Shown one piece after another: positions 1-7,452 of a stretch of DNA of 21,565 nt. The number at the start of each line of letters is the position of its first letter. Position 1 is the first letter of the stretch. The stretch comes from Prolixibacteraceae bacterium (lineage in GTDB: Bacteria > Bacteroidota > Bacteroidia > Bacteroidales > Prolixibacteraceae). The position numbers and the translations under genes were made by a program. The notes under the pieces are model-generated. The model worked only from the letters and a program-made list of their open reading frames with translations, made no database searches and had not been told where the DNA came from. Where the stretch lies: positions 1-21,565 of the forward strand of contig DMFR01000385.1 in NCBI GenBank assembly GCA_003450125.1. Direction: 5' to 3'.

Positions 1-174
1 GGCGGTGGTTTCCGTGGCGGCAATGCAGGTGGTGGCGGCGGTGGTTTCCGTGGCGGCAACTCAGGCGGCGGCGGTGGATACCGTGGCGGCGGCGATCGTG
101 GTGGCAGCACTGGCGGTGGCGGTGGCTTCAACAGAGGTGGCAGCACAGGCGGAAACAGAAGATCAGAATACTAG
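1..174 (+). CDS. C-terminal RGG/glycine-rich tail of a probable RNA-binding protein or DEAD-box RNA helicase (5' end outside window)
   Basis: Frame 1 is open from the window edge to a TAG at 172-174 and encodes 57 residues, more than half of them glycine, with repeated FRGGN, YRGGG and NRGGS boxes, ending in GGNRRSEY. RGG boxes of this kind bind RNA without a fixed fold. In Bacteroidota such tails are found on DEAD-box cold-shock helicases (RhlE/DeaD type) and on small RRM proteins, and the visible part cannot tell these apart. The DNA itself is repetitive: a roughly 33-36 bp GC-rich unit is repeated with small changes, so the tail probably grows and shrinks by slippage. A hairpin with a T-run follows about 70 bp after the stop. 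The RNA-binding role is inferred from composition only. Confidence 0.7.
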   Translation, partial: GGGFRGGNAGGGGGGFRGGNSGGGGGYRGGGDRGGSTGGGGGFNRGGSTGGNRRSEY

Positions 175-211
175 GATCCTTACCGTTTTTGATTGGCTAT
201 TTAAAAGTAAA

Positions 212-227
212 GATTAACTAGTTAATC
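212..227. repeat. 16-bp perfect palindrome GATTAACTAGTTAATC
   Basis: The two 8-base halves are exactly complementary with no loop. It lies between the stop of the glycine-rich gene and the terminator hairpin at 242-295. It could be a protein-binding site or a chance AT-rich palindrome; nothing else supports a function. Confidence 0.4.
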
Positions 228-241
228 CTTACAACTACATA

Positions 242-295
242 AAGGCTAATAAAGAGAAGTCTCCAGGGGCTTCGATTTATTAGCCTTGGTTTTTT
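242..295 (+). terminator. Rho-independent terminator of the glycine-rich gene, overlapping the end of the convergent gene
   Basis: AAGGCTAATAAA (242-253) is perfectly complementary to TTTATTAGCCTT (276-287). The loop contains a further short GAAG/CTTC pairing, and the structure is followed by GG and six T (290-295). The T-run is on the + side, so it should terminate the upstream + strand gene. Both arms lie within or next to the last codons and stop codon of the convergent acyl-CoA synthetase gene. Confidence 0.75.
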
Positions 296-2351
296 CTATC
301 CTGATCCGGACATCGACGGCTACCAGCTTTTCTCCATTGCCCAACAAGGGGTTGATGTCCATTTCCTTGATCTCGACGGCAAAGCGTAAAAGGGTGGAAA
401 GGCGTACCATGATTTCTGCAAACTTGTTTTCACTGACTCCGTTTTTCCCACGGTAGCCTTTTATGATCTGGTAAGAGCGAAGGCTTTTGATCATCGACCC
501 GGCCTCGGGCATGGTCAGGGGAGCCAATCCAGAGGTGACATCCTTGAGTATTTCTACAAAGATTCCTCCCAAGCCGCAAAGGATGATATGCCCAAAACGG
601 TCTTCGTATTTGGCTCCCAGGAATAATTCGATGCCTGAAGCCATTTCGGCCATCAATACAGCCGTCGTATCCTTGATTTTTATCAGGCGATGAAATTCTC
701 GCCTGACTGTTTCCACATCCTTTACATTCAACACCACCCCGTCCACCTCTGTCTTGTGTACCGGCCCGATTACTTTCATCACAAGGGGGAATCCGATTTG
801 CAGGGCCGTTTCCAGGGCGGCAGCTTCTGATGTTACGCTGATCTCTTTGACCATTGGAATGCCTGCTGCTGCAAATAAACGGTGTATGATTTCAGGGGAC
901 TGGAATCCATCCTTGCAATGATCTATGATTCTGCGGATTTCGGGAATGTCAATGTTGTCGAGGAATATTCTTTCATCGGAGGGGACAGGTGTTTTTTCTA
1001 CCTTGGCAAGGGCTATGCCCAAAAGGACTTCATCGGGAAAGTTAACATTTCCTTCCGATAGGAAATAAGCCAGATCGTCCTTGACATTGATCACGGAAGG
1101 CAGGATGGGGTAGATCGGTTTTTTGCACGTACGCATTTTATCGTTCAGTATCTGGTAAACATCGCGCACGGGGAAAAGGCCTGGACTGCCATAAATAACG
1201 GCCATTCCATCCACATCCATAAAATCATTTTCACAGGCATCGATGATGGTGGCCAGTTGTTCGGCATTTCCTGTTGCCAGGAAGTCAATTGGATTTTCTA
1301 CCGAAGATCCTGGGAATAGTTTGTTTTTAAGGGCTGTTTTGGCCTTTGAATCCTTGATGTTCTGGATATGCAGTCCACCGCTTTCAAGGGCATCGGTGAG
1401 CATCACGGCAGGTCCTCCGGCATGGGTAATGATGGCCATCCGGGTACCTTTCATTTCCTTGCACATGAATACGCTGGCAACGGTGGTCAGTTCTTCACGG
1501 CCAAAACAACGCACGATACCGGCTTTACGAAACAGGGCTTCCACGGCCAGGTCGGAGTTGGCCATCGCCCCGGTATGAGATGCTGCGGCACGGCTACCAG
1601 CCTGAGAGCTTCCAGCTTTAATAGCCGCAATCTTACAGCCCTTTCGAATCAGGGAAGAGGCATGTTTCAATAGCTTGTCAGGATTCTGAATACTTTCCAG
1701 GTATAATAATTTAACGCGTGAACTGTGTTTGGGATCGAAAGTCTCATCCATGTATTCCAGGATATCCTCCACACTGATCTGGGCAGAGTTACCCACAGAG
1801 AAAACGGAGGCAAAATGCAATCCTTTGGGGATGCCTGATTCCATGATAAAGACTGCCGTGGCTCCTGAGCCGGATATAAAATCGCAACCCATGGGATCGA
1901 GATGGGGGATGGGAGTGGTAAAGACACTGGCATGAAAGGGAGTTAAAATACCGATGCAGTTGGGCCCAATTAAACTGGCCCCTGAACGGTTGACAAGGTC
2001 GGTTATCTTTTCTTCCAATTCACGACCTGCCTGGCTTTCTTCACTGAACCCGGCTGAGATAATAATAAATGCCTTGGTTCCTTTCTGGTGGCACAGTACT
2101 TCCATGATGGGCAAACAGGCCGAGGCCGGGATGGCCAATACGGCCAGATCAACCTGGGGCAGCTCTTCAGGACTAGAAAACGAAGGAATTCCCTGCACCA
2201 GGGATTCTTTTTGATTGATGACCCACAACTGGCCATTAAAGTTATTGTCGATCAGATTTTTGAGCAGCTTTCCTCCGGGCTTCGAGGTGTTATTCGAAGC
2301 TCCTACCACTACAATACTTCTGGGGGCAATCAATTCTTTTGTAATCATCAT
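246..2351 (-). CDS. ADP-forming acetate/acyl-CoA synthetase, fused alpha and beta subunits
   Basis: This 701-residue protein has the fused architecture of NDP-forming acyl-CoA synthetases, which convert an acyl-CoA, ADP and phosphate to the free acid, CoA and ATP through phosphohistidine intermediates in the cytoplasm. The CoA-binding Rossmann domain comes first (VVVGAS at 14-19), then succinyl-CoA-ligase-like domains with GPNCIG (129-134) and SHTGAMA with the probable phosphorylated His259. An ATP-grasp domain begins near 485 and contains VHKTEVDG (531-538, His532), GLGGIFVE (593-600) and the closing MDINPL (664-669). All expected catalytic blocks are present and the length is normal for the family. 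The first of two adjacent ATG codons was taken as the start. A TAnnTTTG element lies 20 bp upstream. The gene stands alone and is convergent with the glycine-rich gene. The acyl substrate cannot be read from the sequence; acetate is the usual one. Confidence 0.9.
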   Translation of the reverse strand: MMITKELIAPRSIVVVGASNNTSKPGGKLLKNLIDNNFNGQLWVINQKESLVQGIPSFSSPEELPQVDLAVLAIPASACLPIMEVLCHQKGTKAFIIISAGFSEESQAGRELEEKITDLVNRSGASLIGPNCIGILTPFHASVFTTPIPHLDPMGCDFISGSGATAVFIMESGIPKGLHFASVFSVGNSAQISVEDILEYMDETFDPKHSSRVKLLYLESIQNPDKLLKHASSLIRKGCKIAAIKAGSSQAGSRAAASHTGAMANSDLAVEALFRKAGIVRCFGREELTTVASVFMCKEMKGTRMAIITHAGGPAVMLTDALESGGLHIQNIKDSKAKTALKNKLFPGSSVENPIDFLATGNAEQLATIIDACENDFMDVDGMAVIYGSPGLFPVRDVYQILNDKMRTCKKPIYPILPSVINVKDDLAYFLSEGNVNFPDEVLLGIALAKVEKTPVPSDERIFLDNIDIPEIRRIIDHCKDGFQSPEIIHRLFAAAGIPMVKEISVTSEAAALETALQIGFPLVMKVIGPVHKTEVDGVVLNVKDVETVRREFHRLIKIKDTTAVLMAEMASGIELFLGAKYEDRFGHIILCGLGGIFVEILKDVTSGLAPLTMPEAGSMIKSLRSYQIIKGYRGKNGVSENKFAEIMVRLSTLLRFAVEIKEMDINPLLGNGEKLVAVDVRIRIEKTKANKSKPLETSLY

Positions 2352-2370
2352 CAGGATATAAATTCGCCAA

Positions 2371-2378
2371 CAAATTTA
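2371..2378 (-). promoter_or_regulatory. Probable -7 element (TAAATTTG) for the acyl-CoA synthetase gene
   Basis: On the minus strand the sequence reads TAAATTTG, a perfect match to the Bacteroidota -7 consensus TAnnTTTG, 20 bp before the start codon. No convincing -33 TTG is seen at the usual distance, so this is a partial match. Confidence 0.45.
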
Positions 2379-2494
2379 CTAAAAGCATTTCAGGGGAACC
2401 TGATTTTTGATGGCATTTACAGTTCATTCTTCATTCAAAAACAAGGTAAGGGATTTCATCTGTATATTTTTCAATGAAGGTTCTGTAATCTGTG

Positions 2495-2517
2495 TTCTCA
2501 CTTTCTTACTTTCTTGG
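2495..2517. repeat. Short tandem repeat, about three 8-bp units related to AAGAAAGT (minus strand)
   Basis: Read on the minus strand this is AAGAAAGT, AAGAAAGT, then GAGAAC, just downstream of the DUF4249 stop codon. It resembles the GTGAGAAAG array at 7270-7313, but in the opposite orientation. It is not long enough for a CRISPR and codes for nothing obvious. Confidence 0.5.
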
Positions 2518-2520
2518 ACT

Positions 2521-3483
2521 TTATTCATAAAACACCTTGCTTATTGACGATACAGAATAAACAAAGAAATAACCAGCAGATTTACCCGCAGGTTCAATGT
2601 TAGTCGATACGTTAGAAGGTATCTTTAATTGATCATAGATATTTTCCTGAAATGAATCTCCGCTATAAGTGTTATTATCAAATTCTTTTAAGAACCCGTA
2701 TATTTCTTTTGTGAAATTGAAACAAATAAAGCTAATAGTATCACCTTTTACTACTGTATTCTTACTTATTGAGAAATAGCTGAAGTTATTTACAAATGAT
2801 CCGGGACTGACAACTTTAGGTGCAATAAGTCCCTTTTCGGCCCTGTTTATTTCCCCTGATCCCAACCTATCCGTTATTGTTCCATAGAGATGAAGTTTGT
2901 TTAGCAAAACATATGGATAGACATAGTCAGGGCCATTGTAAAATGTTTTATAATACGCACGATTGATGACCCCCATATTACGGTCACCATCCAATCCACG
3001 TTTCGATGTTAGGGAGTCAAATTTAATTGGTAACGGCATCAAACTATTCGCTGTATAGGAATCAAGTTTCCCATCTTTATCAATATCAATATTTGTAATG
3101 GATAAGTGGTAAATATGTCCTCCTTTACCACGACATTTGCCTAATGTTTGATATAACCCAAGGGTGTCTCTATTTTCTATGTAATTGAAAGTATCTGTTT
3201 TATCGGTTAAATATATTGTCGCACCCGAAACAACTGCTTGAGGTCGACCCGTGATAAGACTACCCGAACAATATAATTCGATACTGTGAACAACCGAATC
3301 ATTTGTAAATTCTCCATTAACCACCAATAGTTTATCATTTGTCTTAATTTCAACATCTAAGTTTTGTTGACAAGAGCTTAAAAAAATGACCATTACAGAG
3401 CAAACACAAAGCAGGATATAATTAACAAAGAATATTACTGCTTTTCTGTTGACATATTTAGGGAACCTAGTATCGTGTTGCAT
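2521..3483 (-). CDS. DUF4249 family outer-membrane-associated lipoprotein
   Basis: The 320-residue product begins with a basic stretch and a hydrophobic segment ending in FLSSC, a lipobox with the acylated cysteine at 38, so it is a predicted lipoprotein. After it comes the DUF4249 pattern: a beta-rich opening with LLVVNGEFTND (52-62), VVSGATIYLTD, then a GLYQT turn, a GHIYHLSI strand and a PLPIKFDSL segment. DUF4249 proteins are almost confined to Bacteroidota and usually sit next to a TonB-dependent receptor, as here, where the receptor gene ends only 22 bp upstream. They are therefore thought to work as a receptor partner, by analogy with SusD, but their ligand is unknown. Residues after the cysteine (QQNLDVEI) lack a compact acidic surface-export signal, so whether it faces outward is uncertain. 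Base composition is clearly AT-rich compared with flanking housekeeping genes. Confidence 0.82.
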   Translation of the reverse strand: MQHDTRFPKYVNRKAVIFFVNYILLCVCSVMVIFLSSCQQNLDVEIKTNDKLLVVNGEFTNDSVVHSIELYCSGSLITGRPQAVVSGATIYLTDKTDTFNYIENRDTLGLYQTLGKCRGKGGHIYHLSITNIDIDKDGKLDSYTANSLMPLPIKFDSLTSKRGLDGDRNMGVINRAYYKTFYNGPDYVYPYVLLNKLHLYGTITDRLGSGEINRAEKGLIAPKVVSPGSFVNNFSYFSISKNTVVKGDTISFICFNFTKEIYGFLKEFDNNTYSGDSFQENIYDQLKIPSNVSTNIEPAGKSAGYFFVYSVSSISKVFYE

Positions 3484-3505
3484 TTTAAGATAGTTTTAAA
3501 AAGCA

Positions 3506-5899
3506 TTAGAAATTGAAATGGTAAGAAACTGACGGTATAATGCCTAACATTGATACACCTTTAGCATTTATAATATTGGGGTTTTCTTTTGAAGAAACAA
3601 AATTGACATATTGGATGTTAGCATGGTTTAGAACGTTGGTAATAGAAAAATTCCATTCACTATGATAGTATTGTCCGGGGTGTTCTTTATTTTTGATTGT
3701 CAGGCTAAGGTCAAGTCTCTGATAGGATGGCAATCTGTATTCATTCCGGTTCGAATAGCCCGACAATGCTTTACCCCACATTTCAATAACATAAAATGGA
3801 ATAGTAGTTACTTGTCCGCTTTGACATCTGAAATTGGCAGAAATAGACATACGTTTGGTTGCGTTGTAATTTAAAAAAACATCAAAGGCATGGGGTTTGT
3901 CAAATGGAGAAAGATAGGTTTGCCCATGATTAATGTCTGGTATTTTACGAAAGCTTCGGGCATAGGTATAACTAATAAAACCATTCAATTTATTAAAATC
4001 ACTCTTAAGCATTAGTTCAGTACCATAGGAATAGCCATTGCCCGCTCGTAACTGTTCTTCAAAATTGTAGCTGGTTTTGTTAATGGTGTAAACGGAGCTA
4101 CTTTCGAGAAAACTTGCACCATCCTTATAATCAATTATGTCGGTCATGTGTTTATAATACCCATCAATGCTTGCTTCCAATAAATTATTAAGCATATAAT
4201 GAACATACCCCAGGCTATATTGCGATGACTTTTGTGGTTTTATATTATTATCCGATGGAAACCACACATCGAGGGGGCCGCCACCATTTGTTTTCATGAT
4301 AAGCTGGTCTTGTTGGGTAGTATATGAGTAACTCGCTTTTATTGCCGAATTGTTAGAGGTTCGGTAGTTAATACCAATTCGGGGCTCAAGACTAAAGAAA
4401 TTAGCATACGTTTTGTTTTTTGCCTCATAAACCGAATCGACAACCTGATGATTGATTAGTTTATAAACCCAATGCCCTCCCATATCTTGATATAGGCTTG
4501 CTCTAATGCCATATTTAAATGATAGCTTTTCGGTTATCTTTTGTTGGTTCGAAATGTACATCGCATATTCCTGAACCCTCTGTTCATCGACTACCCTGTT
4601 GCTAAAAGGCTCCGATTTTGTGATGTTGTCAATCACTGTTTTATTGCCTTCCAATTTTCCGGGCATAAAATTTTTGTATGTTGTTGATGCACCGAAATCA
4701 ATGGTATTATTACTGTTGAGATAATAATTGTATTCGGCTTTCAGAGTAATTTGTTGAATGCCTGAATTCCAACTATAATTTAGAGAATTGTTGTTGGTTT
4801 CGGTACTGTAGGAGGTAGTGTATCTATAGTTGCTGTAAATTAACGAAACATTGCTGAAAAGTTTTGGGTTGTAAATATGGTTCCAACGCATTGACAAAGT
4901 GTTGTTGTGGTAATTTGCATTCATACCAATCTTTGAATTATCATTGCCATTGTATGAAGAAATATAAATGCGGTTATTATTGTTGATAACTGCATTGAGC
5001 TTGCAATTTAAGTCGTAGAACGTTAGATCAACATTCGATTCTATCCTTTTATATAGCAATCCCAGATATGAATACTTCCCCGATACAATAAAAGAAACAC
5101 GGTTTTTAACAATGGGACCTTCAACACTCAAATTTGAGCAAATTATTCCGACACCTCCTGAAACTGCAACGTTTTGCAGGTTGCCATCCTTTGTCCGAAT
5201 ATCTATTAGCGATGAGAGCCTTCCGCCATAATTGGCAGGGATATCTCCTTTGTAAACTTTTATGTCTTTTACTGCGTCATTATTAAATACCGAGAAAAAA
5301 CCCATCATATGGGATATTTGAAAAACAGGGGCATCGTCGAGCAGAAACAGGTTTTGATCAATACTTCCACCTCTTACACTAATTCCGGTACTCCTTTCGT
5401 TGGCTGCCTGTATACCTGGCAATACTTGTATGGCACGCATTACATCAGATTCACCCAAAAAAGAAGGCAATCTCTTAACATCTTTACTGTTTAAATTCAG
5501 GAGTCCGGTTTGTGGTCTCGACAGTTTGGCTTCAAAACCAGAGCTTATAATACTTACTTCATCTAATTTAAAAGGCTGAGCTGGAGTTAACTTGATAATG
5601 ATAGTAGTATCATTTATTATTATAAGGCTTATTGATTGGTCGTTATAACCTAAATAGTGTGTTGCAATTTTATTATTGCCTTCATTTGCTGTTATGTTGA
5701 AATAACCAAAAGAGTTGGTCAGGATACCTCTGCTTTTTTCAGGATCAAATACATAACATCCTATTAACCTTTCGCCACTCTCTTTATCTTGTACATAGCC
5801 ATTAATTGAATATGTTCTTAAGGATTGAGAATATGTTGAAGGAATTGTAAAAAGAAAAATGAGGATTAGAAGTGTCTGTCTCATAGTTTTTGCTTTCAT
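3506..5899 (-). CDS. TonB-dependent outer-membrane receptor with N-terminal carboxypeptidase-like domain
   Basis: The product has 797 residues. A signal peptide (about 1-25, ending STYSQS) precedes a carboxypeptidase-regulatory-like beta domain (about 30-105: INGYVQDKESGERLIG and YFNITANEG). A TonB-box-like LDEVSIIS lies at 112-119, the plug follows at about 130-240 (LPSFLGESDVMRAIQVLPGI, SVRGGSIDQNLFLLDDAPV, PANYGGRLSSLIDIR), and the rest is a beta-barrel ending in an aromatic strand, SVSYHFNF. Such receptors import ligands across the outer membrane using TonB-ExbBD energy. It is shorter than SusC/RagA receptors and belongs to the type paired with DUF4249 lipoproteins, whose gene follows in the same operon. 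A divergent regulator gene lies upstream. The block is AT-rich. The ligand cannot be predicted. ATG at 5899 was used; an ATG five codons later is an equal alternative. Confidence 0.9.
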   Translation of the reverse strand: MKAKTMRQTLLILIFLFTIPSTYSQSLRTYSINGYVQDKESGERLIGCYVFDPEKSRGILTNSFGYFNITANEGNNKIATHYLGYNDQSISLIIINDTTIIIKLTPAQPFKLDEVSIISSGFEAKLSRPQTGLLNLNSKDVKRLPSFLGESDVMRAIQVLPGIQAANERSTGISVRGGSIDQNLFLLDDAPVFQISHMMGFFSVFNNDAVKDIKVYKGDIPANYGGRLSSLIDIRTKDGNLQNVAVSGGVGIICSNLSVEGPIVKNRVSFIVSGKYSYLGLLYKRIESNVDLTFYDLNCKLNAVINNNNRIYISSYNGNDNSKIGMNANYHNNTLSMRWNHIYNPKLFSNVSLIYSNYRYTTSYSTETNNNSLNYSWNSGIQQITLKAEYNYYLNSNNTIDFGASTTYKNFMPGKLEGNKTVIDNITKSEPFSNRVVDEQRVQEYAMYISNQQKITEKLSFKYGIRASLYQDMGGHWVYKLINHQVVDSVYEAKNKTYANFFSLEPRIGINYRTSNNSAIKASYSYTTQQDQLIMKTNGGGPLDVWFPSDNNIKPQKSSQYSLGYVHYMLNNLLEASIDGYYKHMTDIIDYKDGASFLESSSVYTINKTSYNFEEQLRAGNGYSYGTELMLKSDFNKLNGFISYTYARSFRKIPDINHGQTYLSPFDKPHAFDVFLNYNATKRMSISANFRCQSGQVTTIPFYVIEMWGKALSGYSNRNEYRLPSYQRLDLSLTIKNKEHPGQYYHSEWNFSITNVLNHANIQYVNFVSSKENPNIINAKGVSMLGIIPSVSYHFNF

Positions 5900-6000
5900 C
5901 TCAACGTTCTTTTTACATATTTAATCCCAGTTATCGCCCCCAATCAGGGAAACAAGGTGAATGAGAACTTGGGAAGGGATAGCCAAATTGATTGATAAGT

Positions 6001-6008
6001 CAAAAGTA
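6001..6008 (-). promoter_or_regulatory. Possible -7 element (TACTTTTG) for the receptor/DUF4249 operon
   Basis: On the minus strand this reads TACTTTTG, a full match to TAnnTTTG, about 100 bp upstream of the receptor start codon. A TTC rather than TTG lies at the -33 distance, so the promoter may be weak or need an activator. Confidence 0.4.
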
Positions 6009-6043
6009 GTACGTGCATATTCTTATGGAAATCGAATATAAAT

Positions 6044-6174
6044 ATTGATTTGTATAAAATTATTGATTTTCGCCAATATTTGAATTAATCGTATTGAAAT
6101 CAATTGCGACTGTTGCGTTATTTGCTAAATTTGGATCACATTAAGCTTGCTATTATTGATTTTCGCAAACATTT
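6044..6174. promoter_or_regulatory. Candidate operator cluster: four ATTGATTT octamers, two inside 20-bp near-identical direct repeats
   Basis: ATTGATTT occurs at 6044-6051, 6062-6069 and 6155-6162, and inverted at 6097-6104. The second and fourth sites extend to 20-bp repeats: ATTGATTTTCGCCAATATTT (6062-6081) and ATTGATTTTCGCAAACATTT (6155-6174), identical at 18 of 20 positions and 93 bp apart. They lie on either side of the regulator promoter at 6104-6133, and the inverted copy touches its -33 element. This is the geometry expected of an autoregulated operator with looping. The DNA-binding partner is inferred to be the adjacent helix-turn-helix protein; binding has not been shown. Confidence 0.5.
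6104..6133 (+). promoter_or_regulatory. Bacteroidota-type promoter of the helix-turn-helix regulator gene
   Basis: TTG at 6104-6106 is followed after 19 bp by TAAATTTG at 6126-6133, matching TTG-N19-TAnnTTTG. Transcription would begin near 6140, leaving about 50 nt of leader before the ATG at 6192. Confidence 0.65.
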
Positions 6175-6191
6175 ACCTGATAAATTTTATT

Positions 6192-7223
6192 ATGGAAGAA
6201 GAAAAAACGGTCGATTTACAGCGGTTACTATTTGAGCAACTTAAAAGTCATGCCATCAGCAATATCTCGTTGGTTGATGCCCTTGCCGATCTGTTGAATA
6301 TCAGCAACGATGCGGTATACCGACGCCTAAGAGGCGAAAAACGGCTCGATGTTGATGAGCTATCCCAGATTTGTACTCATTTTAATGTTTCATTAGATGC
6401 TCTCGTTGGAGCTAAACAGCAAATGCTGCATTTCGGCTACGTTCCTCTTGACCTTAACAACGCAGTTGTTTACAAGCAATACATGAAGCAATTGCTGCAA
6501 AGTTTTACAGCCTTGGCGAAAGCAAATGAAAGAGAAGTATTTTTCACTGCGATTGATATTCCGATGTTTCATTTTTTACCCTACACCGAACTTACGTTAT
6601 TTAAAGTCTTTTCGTGGGCGAACAGTACGGGGGCTTTCAAGGGGAACTTCAGTGAATTCTGCAGCATAATGATTGATGATGAATTGATCAGCATTTATGA
6701 GCAGCTGACTGCTGTCTACAAAATAATACCTTCAGTTGAAATATGGACCGAACGTACTATTGATACTATTTTACGACTGATGGACTACTATTTTGAGAGT
6801 GGTTATTTTTCATCAACAGATGAAGTATTGTTGCTTTGTACACAACTGCTCGAAATGATAAATGGAATAAATCAATGGTCGACTCGAGGTTTTAAGGATG
6901 AATTACGAGGTACAGTTCATTACCAGTTATACTTGAGCGGCATTGAACTAGAGAATAATTTCGTGGTGATGAAACGGGAGCAAATTCCTACTTGTATCAT
7001 AAAATTGTACACCATCAACAGTATGGTCACAACGGATAAAGATTTCTGTAACGAATCAACGAAGTGGATTAATAATGCCATGCATAAATCGACTCTGATC
7101 AGTGGAGCATCACAGAAAGAATCGTTCAAATTTTTCAACTTGCTAACTCAAAAAGTACGCTATTTGATCAAAAGGATTGAAAGTAGCAATGATCTGTTCA
7201 ATCCATCTAATCCTCCTTATTGA
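6192..7223 (+). CDS. Helix-turn-helix transcriptional regulator divergent from the TonB receptor operon
   Basis: The first about 60 of 343 residues hold an XRE/BetR-like helix-turn-helix: SLVDALADLLNIS, NDAVYRRLRGEKRLDVDEL and CTHFNVSLDAL give the scaffold, turn, recognition helix and closing helix. The remaining about 280 residues are mostly alpha-helical in composition with no domain I recognise, and probably sense a ligand or mediate dimerisation. The arrangement of short HTH plus long helical region recalls peptide-sensing Rgg/ComR regulators, but I see no direct sequence link. The ATG at 6192 was preferred to the upstream TTG at 6147, because the promoter would leave almost no leader for the latter. 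It shares a 292-bp promoter region with the receptor operon, so control of that operon and of itself is the natural inference. No signal peptide or membrane segment is evident. Confidence 0.75.
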   Translation: MEEEKTVDLQRLLFEQLKSHAISNISLVDALADLLNISNDAVYRRLRGEKRLDVDELSQICTHFNVSLDALVGAKQQMLHFGYVPLDLNNAVVYKQYMKQLLQSFTALAKANEREVFFTAIDIPMFHFLPYTELTLFKVFSWANSTGAFKGNFSEFCSIMIDDELISIYEQLTAVYKIIPSVEIWTERTIDTILRLMDYYFESGYFSSTDEVLLLCTQLLEMINGINQWSTRGFKDELRGTVHYQLYLSGIELENNFVVMKREQIPTCIIKLYTINSMVTTDKDFCNESTKWINNAMHKSTLISGASQKESFKFFNLLTQKVRYLIKRIESSNDLFNPSNPPY

Positions 7224-7269
7224 TTGCAACCGGCAGATTGCTATTAAAATCCTTAGGTTTTTCGGGAAA

Positions 7270-7313
7270 GTGAGAAAGGTGAGAAAGGTGAGAAAGGTGA
7301 GAAAATGAGAAAA
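7270..7313. repeat. Tandem repeat of GTGAGAAAG (about 4 to 5 units)
   Basis: Three exact 9-bp units GTGAGAAAG (7270-7296) are followed by GTGAGAAAA and TGAGAAAA. The repeat lies in the non-coding gap downstream of the regulator gene. It is related to the shorter repeat at 2495-2517. Slippage could change its copy number. Confidence 0.75.
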
Positions 7314-7363
7314 TGAAAATAGGATGTAGGAAACGTAGGAAATGGTTGACTCAAAAACTTTGA

Positions 7364-7371
7364 TAACTTTG
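7364..7371 (+). promoter_or_regulatory. Possible -7 element (TAACTTTG) for the universal stress protein gene
   Basis: A perfect TAnnTTTG match 82 bp before the chosen ATG at 7453. A TTG lies only 15 bp upstream, which is closer than usual. The element falls after the first ATG of the longer reading frame (7342), which supports a downstream start. Confidence 0.35.
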
Positions 7372-7452
7372 AAATCCCGGAGAGTGAATTTTGTTTTATT
7401 TTTCGATGGGGCCATGGTCTCTATTGTACTTTACCCTTTATTTTTCATATCA

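Noticed and set aside
5..217. Alanine/valine-rich + strand frame over the glycine-rich repeat
   Set aside because: It is an out-of-frame reading of the GGN-rich repeat; frame 1 gives RGG boxes and a natural C-terminus.
1243..1673. Plus-strand frames of about 100 codons inside the acyl-CoA synthetase gene
   Set aside because: They are shadows of the minus-strand gene, which is supported by motifs along its full length.
7270..7313. CRISPR array
   Set aside because: The 9-bp units are contiguous with no spacers and no cas genes are present.
7342..7452. N-terminal extension of the universal stress protein
   Set aside because: It includes a promoter-like TAACTTTG and a sequence unlike the family; the ATG at 7453 sits directly before the first Usp strand.
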